The position numbers and the translations under genes were made by a program. This document shows, piece after piece, positions 58,381-64,000 of a DNA stretch of 64,000 nt. This DNA is from Streptomyces sp. BV286 (GTDB lineage Bacteria > Actinomycetota > Actinomycetes > Streptomycetales > Streptomycetaceae). Below the pieces are notes generated by a model. That model was not told where the DNA came from and did not search any database. It saw nothing but the letters and a program-made list of their open reading frames with translations. The stretch lies in the NCBI RefSeq assembly GCF_019090165.1, contig NZ_JAHRIB010000061.1:1-64000 (forward strand), read 5' to 3'. Every line of letters starts with the position of its first letter. Within the stretch, counting starts at the first letter, position 1.

Positions 58381-59778
58381 GTGACTATTCGGCTGTACGA
58401 CACCAGCGCCCGGCAGATTCGCGATTTCACCCCGATCACGCCGGGTTGTGTCTCGATCTACCTGTGTGGCGCCACGGTGCAGGCGGCCCCGCACATCGGG
58501 CACATCCGGTCCGGGCTGAACTTCGACATCATGCGCCGCTGGTTCGAGCACCGCGGCTACGACGTCACGTTCGTCCGGAACGTGACGGACATCGACGACA
58601 AGATCATCAGGAAGTCCGCGGAGCAGAACAGGCCGTGGTGGTCGATCGGCTACGAGAACGAGCGCGCGTTCAACGACGGCTACGCGGCACTGGGCTGCCT
58701 GCCGCCGACGTACGAGCCGCGGGCCACCGGTCACGTGACCGAGATGGTCGAGATGATGCGCACGCTCATCGAGCGCGGTCACGCGTACGAGGCCGACGGG
58801 AACGTCTACTTCGACGTGCGGTCCCTGCCCGGCTACCTCTCCCTCTCCAACCAGGACCTGGACGAGCTGCGCCAGCCCGCTGAGGACGGCGAGACCGGCA
58901 AGCGGGATCCGCGGGACTTCGCCATGTGGAAGACGGTCAAGCCCGGCGAGCCCTCCTGGGAGACGCCCTGGGGGCGCGGCCGGCCCGGCTGGCACCTGGA
59001 GTGCAGCGCCATGGCGCACAAGTACCTGGGTGCCGCGTTCGACATCCACGGCGGCGGCATCGACCTGATCTTCCCGCACCACGAGAACGAGATCGCCCAG
59101 GCCAAGGGCTTCGGTGACGAGTTCGCGCACTACTGGGTGCACAACTCGTGGGTCACCATGAGCGGCGAGAAGATGTCGAAGTCGCTCGGCAACTCCGTGC
59201 TGGTGAGCGAGATGGTCAAGGCGTGGCGCCCCATCGTGCTGCGCTACTACCTCGGCACCCCGCACTACCGCTCCACCATCGAGTACAGCGAAGAGGCGCT
59301 GCGCGAGGCCGAGTCGGCGTTCGCGCGGATCGAGGGCTTCGTGCAGCGCGTGGTGGAGAAGGCCGGCGCCGTCGAGCCCGCGGCCGAGGTGCCGCCGGCG
59401 TTCGCCGAGGCGATGGACGACGACCTGGGCGTCCCGCAGGCGCTCGCGATCGTCCACACCACGGTCCGCCAGGGCAACAGCGCCCTGGCCGCCGACGACA
59501 AGGAAGCGGCCGTCGCCCGGCTCGCCGAGGTCAGGGCGATGCTCGCCGTCCTCGGCCTCGACCCGCTCGACCCGCACTGGGCGGGCGAGAGCGACCGCGG
59601 CGAGGACCTGCACGGGGTCGTCGACACGCTCGTACGGCTGGTGCTCCAGCAGCGCGAGTCCGCCCGGACCCGCAAGGACTGGGCCACCGCCGACGCCATC
59701 CGCGACCAGCTCAACCAGTCCGGTCTCGTCATCGAGGACGGCCCCCAGGGCCCGCGCTGGACCCTCGGCCCGCGCTGA
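58381..59778 (+). CDS. cysS: Cysteinyl-tRNA synthetase
   Basis: 465 aa. HIGH-type motif [14 protein letters not shown], zinc-site Cys ([18 protein letters not shown]), [11 protein letters not shown], and the KMSKS loop ([11 protein letters not shown]). Catalyses Cys-tRNA formation; in actinobacteria a paralogue, MshC, makes mycothiol, but this one has the full tRNA-binding C-terminus. TACCCT -10 at 58369-58374 lies 6 bases before GTG 58381, so it is probably leaderless; the longer frame from 58330 is rejected. Confidence 0.96.
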   Translation: MTIRLYDTSARQIRDFTPITPGCVSIYLCGATVQAAPHIGHIRSGLNFDIMRRWFEHRGYDVTFVRNVTDIDDKIIRKSAEQNRPWWSIGYENERAFNDGYAALGCLPPTYEPRATGHVTEMVEMMRTLIERGHAYEADGNVYFDVRSLPGYLSLSNQDLDELRQPAEDGETGKRDPRDFAMWKTVKPGEPSWETPWGRGRPGWHLECSAMAHKYLGAAFDIHGGGIDLIFPHHENEIAQAKGFGDEFAHYWVHNSWVTMSGEKMSKSLGNSVLVSEMVKAWRPIVLRYYLGTPHYRSTIEYSEEALREAESAFARIEGFVQRVVEKAGAVEPAAEVPPAFAEAMDDDLGVPQALAIVHTTVRQGNSALAADDKEAAVARLAEVRAMLAVLGLDPLDPHWAGESDRGEDLHGVVDTLVRLVLQQRESARTRKDWATADAIRDQLNQSGLVIEDGPQGPRWTLGPR

Positions 59779-59795
59779 GCGTTTCCTTGATCGAT

Positions 59796-59823
59796 TGTGC
59801 CGTCCGGGTCTCCGGGCGGCACA
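59796..59823 (+). terminator. cysS terminator
   Basis: A 12-bp stem (59796-59807 with 59812-59823, one G-U) and a GTCT loop, 17 bases after the stop. Confidence 0.75.
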
Positions 59824-59900
59824 CTCGTAGACGCACGGCATTTCACAGACACGTACACCAGAGGCGTACACGCGTACGTCCGCGCACAGACAGGTAGGTC

Positions 59901-60857
59901 ATGGCCGCTAACAACCGCCGCATGTCCGGCAAGAAGGGCGCGCAGGTCGGCAGTGGCGGCCAGCGACGCCGGGGCCTGGAAGGCAAGGGCCCGACCCCGC
60001 CCGCCGAGGCGCGCAAGGGACACAAGAAGAACCGCATCGCCAACGCCAACGCCAGGACCAACGCGAAGCAGACCGTGCGTCGTCCCTCGCCGCGCGGCGG
60101 CCGGGGCGGCAAGGGCACGTCCGAGATGGTCGTCGGGCGCAACTCCGTCGTCGAGGCGCTGCGCGAGGGCGTGCCCGCGACGATGCTGTACGTCCAGCAG
60201 TTCATCGACAACGACGAGCGGGTGCGCGAGGCGCTCCAGCTCGCCGCGGACCGCGGTGGCATCCACCTCATGGAGGCCCCCCGCCCCGAGCTCGACCGCA
60301 TGACCAACGGGCTCAACCACCAGGGGCTCGTCCTCCAGGTCCCGCCGTACGAGTACGCGCACCCCGAGGACCTCGCCGCCGCCGCGTACGACGAGGGCAG
60401 GGACCCGCTGATCGTCGCGCTCGACGGTGTGACGGACCCGCGCAACCTCGGAGCCGTCGTCCGGTCCGTCTCCGCCTTCGGCGGCCACGGCGTGGTCGTG
60501 CCCGAGCGCCGCGCGGCCGGCATGACCGCCGGTGCCTGGAAGACCTCCGCCGGCGCGGCGGCCCGTACGCCCGTGGCCCGTGCCGCCAACCTGACCCGGG
60601 CCCTCGAGTCCTACAAGAAGGCCGGGCTCGTCGTGGTCGGTCTCGCCGCGGACGGCGAGGCCGAGGTCGGCGACCTGGAGGCGCTCAGCGGTCCCGTCGT
60701 CATCGTCGTCGGCAGCGAGGGCAAGGGCCTGTCGCGACTCGTGGGCGAGACCTGCGACTTCCGGGTGCGCATCCCGATGCCGGGCGGCACCGAGTCGCTG
60801 AACGCCGGTGTGGCCGCGGGAGTTGTGCTGTACGAGGCCTCGCGGCGCCGGGTCTGA
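59901..60857 (+). CDS. rlmB: SpoU-family 23S rRNA 2'-O-methyltransferase (RlmB-like)
   Basis: 318 aa. A strongly basic, disordered N-terminus (1-72, [20 protein letters not shown]), a substrate-binding domain ([11 protein letters not shown]) and the SPOUT knot domain ([60 protein letters not shown]). Predicted to 2'-O-methylate G2251 in the P-loop of 23S rRNA. ATG at 59901 after ACAGGTAGG. Conserved neighbour of cysS. Confidence 0.93.
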   Translation: MAANNRRMSGKKGAQVGSGGQRRRGLEGKGPTPPAEARKGHKKNRIANANARTNAKQTVRRPSPRGGRGGKGTSEMVVGRNSVVEALREGVPATMLYVQQFIDNDERVREALQLAADRGGIHLMEAPRPELDRMTNGLNHQGLVLQVPPYEYAHPEDLAAAAYDEGRDPLIVALDGVTDPRNLGAVVRSVSAFGGHGVVVPERRAAGMTAGAWKTSAGAAARTPVARAANLTRALESYKKAGLVVVGLAADGEAEVGDLEALSGPVVIVVGSEGKGLSRLVGETCDFRVRIPMPGGTESLNAGVAAGVVLYEASRRRV

Positions 60858-60992
60858 CAGCGTTTCGCCGGACCGGGGGCGGTGCCGAACACCGTCCCCG
60901 CGGGGCGATTCGGGCGGGCTGGTTGATCTTGACGGGGTCCGGACAGATCGGCCCGGTCAAAGCAGTGTCCTAAACACACGTCACTCGGTTAG

Positions 60993-62645
60993 ATGAGTGT
61001 GGACACCAGAACACCCCGCACACCCACGGGGGACCGCTCGTTGGGATTCGACGACGCTCCCGCGCTGAGCATGGTGAAGGTGCCGAGCGATCCGGCGCAG
61101 GTCATCGTCAATCATGCGAGCTTCCGCGTGCAGCTCAACACCGCGCCGCGGGCCCAGTCCCCGCGTGCCGCGCGGCACTTGAGCCAGGGCGACGACACAG
61201 CGCGCATCCCCGCCGTCGGAACCGCCGCAGGCACCCGCCGCCGCGCGCCCGTCGTCTGGAGCGGGAAGTCCGCCCCCGACGACACCGGCGCCACCCGGTT
61301 GTTGCAGGCCGTACGGAGTACGAGTCTGCGGCACGGCGCCGAGGAACCGGCGGGCGAAGGCGGTTCGACCCAGGTCATCCCGCGTGTCGACGGCGGCGGT
61401 CCCGCCGGGTTCGACGTCGACGCCACCGTCGAGACCCCCGCCGTCCGCGGCCCCGAGACCCGCCTCCTGCCGCAGCAGATGCGCAGCGCCGGGAGCGCGT
61501 ACGAGGAGCTCGACGAATCCCCGTACGCCCAGGGCGAGTTCGGCGACGACTCCTACGACGACGAGTACCGGGACGACGACGGCTCGGAGCTCAAGCGGCA
61601 CGGCGCCGCTCCGGTCCGGCACGGGTACTACCCCGGTCGCCGGATGAACCTCGGCGTCGTCCTGCTCCCGCTCCGCGTCTTCCTCGGCTTCATCTCCATC
61701 TACGCAGGCATGGGCAAGCTCTGCGACCCCGTCTACTTCGACGGCGGCAAGCGCGGCTCCATGGTCAAGTGGCTCAACTCGCTGCACCCCTGGGAACTCG
61801 CCGAGCCCCTGCGCGAGTTCGCACTGCAGCACCCCGTCGGCGCCGGACTCCTCATCGCCTTCTTCCAGGTGATCGTCGGCGTCCTCACCGTCCTCGGCCT
61901 GTGGCAGCGGGTGGCGGCGGTCGTCGGCGCACTGCTGTCGGCGGCGCTGCTGCTCACCGTCAGCTGGAAGTCCGTCCCCGCCTACGACGCGCCCGACATC
62001 ATCTACCTGGCGGCCTGGTCGCCGCTGATCATCGCGGGCGCCCCCGTCTACTCCGTCGACGGCCGTCTCGCGGGCGAGGCCTGGCGCACGCTCGGGCCGC
62101 GCGCCGAGATCTGGGAGCTGCGCCGGCGCGTACTGCGGCGCGGCGCACTCGTCGCGGCGATCGTCGTCGGGCTCACCCTGCTCATCGGTTCGCTGCTCGG
62201 CGGCGCCGTCCGTGACGCCGACCGCGTGGTCGTCCCCGGCCCGGGTGAGGCTCCGCGCAACGAACTGCCCGGCTCCCCGCTCCCGGAGGAGCCCGGCCAG
62301 CGCCGCGACAAGCAGAGCCCGTCGGCGTCCAACTCGCCCACCCGGGGCGCGACGTCGGCGAGCCCCTCGGGTGCCGCCGCGACCACCCCAGGCGCCGCGG
62401 CCCGCGAGACGGCCGGCGCCGGCGCGGGCCAGCCCAGCCAGACGCAGGGCTCCGGCCAGGCCCCGCCGCAGCAGTCGGCACCGCCGCAGGCGCCCAGCAC
62501 CAGCGCGGGACCGTCCTCCTCGGGCGGCACCACGGGCGGTACCGGCTCGGGCGGCGGCAGCGGCTCCGGAGGCGGCTCGGGCGGCAGCGGGGGCTCCGGA
62601 GGCTCCGGCGGCGGCTCCGGGCTCGTGGGCGGTCTGCTCGGCTGA
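60993..62645 (+). CDS. DoxX-family membrane protein with long disordered ends
   Basis: 550 aa. Residues 1-215 are cytoplasmic and disordered, with an acidic stretch (YDDEYRDDDGSEL). The DoxX domain (about 220-365) has four helices: VVLLPLRVFLGFISIYAGMG, LIAFFQVIVGVLTVLGLW, GALLSAALLLTVSWKSVPAY and IIYLAAWSPLIIAG. A fifth helix at about 385-405 is followed by an outer tail of Ser/Gly/Pro/Gln repeats. DoxX proteins act in redox-linked membrane complexes; the partner is unknown. ATG at 60993. Confidence 0.85.
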   Translation: MSVDTRTPRTPTGDRSLGFDDAPALSMVKVPSDPAQVIVNHASFRVQLNTAPRAQSPRAARHLSQGDDTARIPAVGTAAGTRRRAPVVWSGKSAPDDTGATRLLQAVRSTSLRHGAEEPAGEGGSTQVIPRVDGGGPAGFDVDATVETPAVRGPETRLLPQQMRSAGSAYEELDESPYAQGEFGDDSYDDEYRDDDGSELKRHGAAPVRHGYYPGRRMNLGVVLLPLRVFLGFISIYAGMGKLCDPVYFDGGKRGSMVKWLNSLHPWELAEPLREFALQHPVGAGLLIAFFQVIVGVLTVLGLWQRVAAVVGALLSAALLLTVSWKSVPAYDAPDIIYLAAWSPLIIAGAPVYSVDGRLAGEAWRTLGPRAEIWELRRRVLRRGALVAAIVVGLTLLIGSLLGGAVRDADRVVVPGPGEAPRNELPGSPLPEEPGQRRDKQSPSASNSPTRGATSASPSGAAATTPGAAARETAGAGAGQPSQTQGSGQAPPQQSAPPQAPSTSAGPSSSGGTTGGTGSGGGSGSGGGSGGSGGSGGSGGGSGLVGGLLG

Positions 62646-62661
62646 GGAACCCGTACGACGT

Positions 62662-62700
62662 CGATGGGGCCCCGCACCACTCAGGTGCGGGGCCCCATCG
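62662..62700. terminator. Bidirectional terminator between convergent genes
   Basis: A perfect 17-bp stem (62662-62678 with 62684-62700) with loop ACTCA, between the DoxX gene and the nucleotidyltransferase gene. Confidence 0.85.
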
Positions 62701-62736
62701 GCGTGTGGGACAGGTCCGCGGGCGGAGGCAGTGACC

Positions 62737-63468
62737 TCAGCGCCCCAGTGCCGCCAGCTCCTTGGCCGCCTCCGTGAGGTCCTTGGCGGTGTCGATGGCG
62801 CGCCAGTAGGCGCCCTGGGGGATCGGGTAGCCGGCCAGGCGGCGCTCGCGCGCCAGGCGCGGGAAAGTGGAACGCTCGTGGTCACCGAGGGCGGGAAGCA
62901 GGTCGGCGAACTCGGGGGAGAAGACGTACACGCCCGCGTTGATGCCGTACGCGGTCGGCGGGGACTCGATGAAGTCCGTGATGTGACCGAAGTCGTCGGT
63001 CTCGACGGCGCCCCACGGGATGCGGGGGCGGGCCAGCGCGAGGGTGGCGACCGCGTCGCGCTCGGTGTGGAAGTCCGCCATCTCCCGCAGCGAGAAACGG
63101 GTCCAGATGTCACCGTTCGTCGCGTACCAGGGGCGGTCGGGGTGGGGCAGGTGCTTGGCGGCGAACTTGAGGCCGCCACCACGGCCCAGGGGCTCCGTCT
63201 CGACCACGGTGGTCACGGAGACGGGCAGGTCCGCCGACTCCAGCCACTGCTGGAGCACTTCGGCGAGGTGACCGCACGAGACGACGACGTCGGTGACGCC
63301 CTCCTCGGCGAGCCAGGCCAGCTGGTGGCCGATGATCGGGGTCCCGGTGCCGGGAATCTCGACCATCGGCTTGGGACGGTCGTCGGTGTAGGGACGCAGC
63401 CGGGAGCCCTGGCCGCCGGCCAGGACGACGGCTTGAACGGGGCGCGACGCGGCGTTCGGATCGGTCAT
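62737..63468 (-). CDS. Sugar-phosphate nucleotidyltransferase
   Basis: 243 aa. Starts MTDPNAASRPVQAVVLAGGQ with the NTP loop LAGGQGSRLRPYTDDRPKPM, then GTPIIGHQLAWL, VETEPLGRGGGLKFA and NGDIWT (metal Asp). Belongs to the GlmU/RfbA/mannose-1-phosphate guanylyltransferase-like group; no C-terminal hexapeptide domain. The sugar is not fixed by sequence; cell-wall glycan or glycogen precursor synthesis is possible. ATG at 63468. Confidence 0.88.
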   Translation of the reverse strand: MTDPNAASRPVQAVVLAGGQGSRLRPYTDDRPKPMVEIPGTGTPIIGHQLAWLAEEGVTDVVVSCGHLAEVLQQWLESADLPVSVTTVVETEPLGRGGGLKFAAKHLPHPDRPWYATNGDIWTRFSLREMADFHTERDAVATLALARPRIPWGAVETDDFGHITDFIESPPTAYGINAGVYVFSPEFADLLPALGDHERSTFPRLARERRLAGYPIPQGAYWRAIDTAKDLTEAAKELAALGR

Positions 63469-63633
63469 GCCCGAACTTTACGTGGCGCCCCGCGGGATGT
63501 GCGGAGGGGGAGCTGCGGGCCGCGCGGGCGGGCGTCCGCGGGACGGTGGGGGCTGGGCGCGCAGACACCCGCGCCCCTTCGGGGCTGCACCCCTGCCGGG
63601 GCACAGCCCCCGCCGACGGGGCCGCTGTCCGCC

Positions 63634-64000
63634 TCAGGTGTGCTGGGCTGCCACGCCCGTGGCGAAGGACGTGTCGCAGACCGGGCGGGCGAACGACTGG
63701 GCGCGGGTCGGACCGTACGCGCGGACCGCGGCGCGGCCCAGGGCACGGGCGATGGACGCGCAGTGCTTGCCGAGGGAAGGTCGGTCGTTCACGGCCTCCT
63801 GGAGGTGGGTGAGGGCCACGCCCGGGTTCTTCTCCTGGAGTTCGATCAGGAGCTGGTCGCGCAGCACGTCCTGCGGAGTGCGGGACGGGGCGCGCCGGGA
63901 GACGTCCGCGGCGGACGCCGCGAGCGCCGACGTGGAGGAGTCGTTCCCCGACCAGTTGACTCGGGTGACCGCGAGCGTCCCGGAGAGCACCAGGACGACG
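63634..64000 (-). CDS. Hypothetical exported protein, N-terminus cut by the window edge
   Basis: The frame is open to the edge (VVLVLSGTLAVTRVNWSGND), so the start lies beyond 64000; the Met at 63990 is probably internal to a signal peptide. The visible part holds RTPQDVLRDQLLIELQEKNP, HLQEAVNDRPSLGKHC and GRAAVRAYGPTRAQSFARPV. Two Cys could form a disulfide. It resembles short secreted hypothetical proteins of streptomycetes; no function assigned. Confidence 0.65.
   Translation of the reverse strand, partial: VVLVLSGTLAVTRVNWSGNDSSTSALAASAADVSRRAPSRTPQDVLRDQLLIELQEKNPGVALTHLQEAVNDRPSLGKHCASIARALGRAAVRAYGPTRAQSFARPVCDTSFATGVAAQHT

Overview
This 64 kb window is high-GC actinobacterial chromosome and almost certainly comes from a Streptomyces. 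The evidence is a set of recognisable Streptomyces core genes in the order I recall from S. coelicolor: glnR, nur, rsiG, devE/devA/devB, mshA, gpm, phoU/phoR-phoP, carD, ispD, ispF, cysS and rlmB. Promoter style agrees: many start codons lie 6-8 bases after a good -10 element, as expected for leaderless mRNAs. There is no biosynthetic gene cluster, CRISPR array or rRNA.

Layout. 1-5353 holds an HtrA-like and a trypsin-like secreted protease, a LacI regulator and the nitrogen regulator GlnR. 5632-9120 holds a hydrolase, a MoaD/ThiS-like protein and two envelope proteins. 9361-11608 is a small sulfur module: a leaderless 26-codon Cys-containing leader ORF, a thiosulfate sulfurtransferase, DUF1416 and a DsrE-like protein. 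11713-16642 holds nitrobindin-like, Nur, YgfZ, Dtd, RsiG and Eis-like genes. 16981-21810 is the dev region: three GntR-type regulators that share a KLYLLNG effector domain, each with a divergent ~60-residue membrane protein and its own palindromic operators, plus the phosphatase-like devB. 21955-28212 holds a protein with two fused APH-type kinases, a TetR regulator apparently controlling a HelD-type helicase, and an F420 nitroreductase-hemerythrin fusion. 28774-30335 pairs an unrecognised 456-aa protein with two tandem, atypical tRNA-like sequences (anticodons GAA and CGG).

31067-34472 carries AraC/MmcQ and a locus whose order matches M. tuberculosis Rv0474-hbhA-Rv0476. 34717-46715 holds a SpoIIE-type phosphatase, an NlpC/P60 hydrolase, mycothiol synthesis (mshA), a Tat-exported beta-helix protein, an MFS transporter and gpm. 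46697-49756 looks like a degraded integrative element. It lies between imperfect 28-bp direct repeats at the gpm terminator, carries a frameshifted tyrosine-integrase remnant, and contains membrane-anchored proteins including a receiver domain. 49857-55406 leads into the phosphate module (phoU divergent from phoR-phoP, two PHO-box-like elements). 56053-62645 is the conserved carD-ispD-ispF-cysS-rlmB block, followed by a DoxX protein. The window ends with a sugar nucleotidyltransferase and a truncated gene.

Most likely to repay study: the tRNA-like pair with its unknown protein, the triplicated regulator/micro-membrane-protein cassettes, the double-kinase fusion and the relic element. All calls were made by reading the sequence. 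No database search was run.
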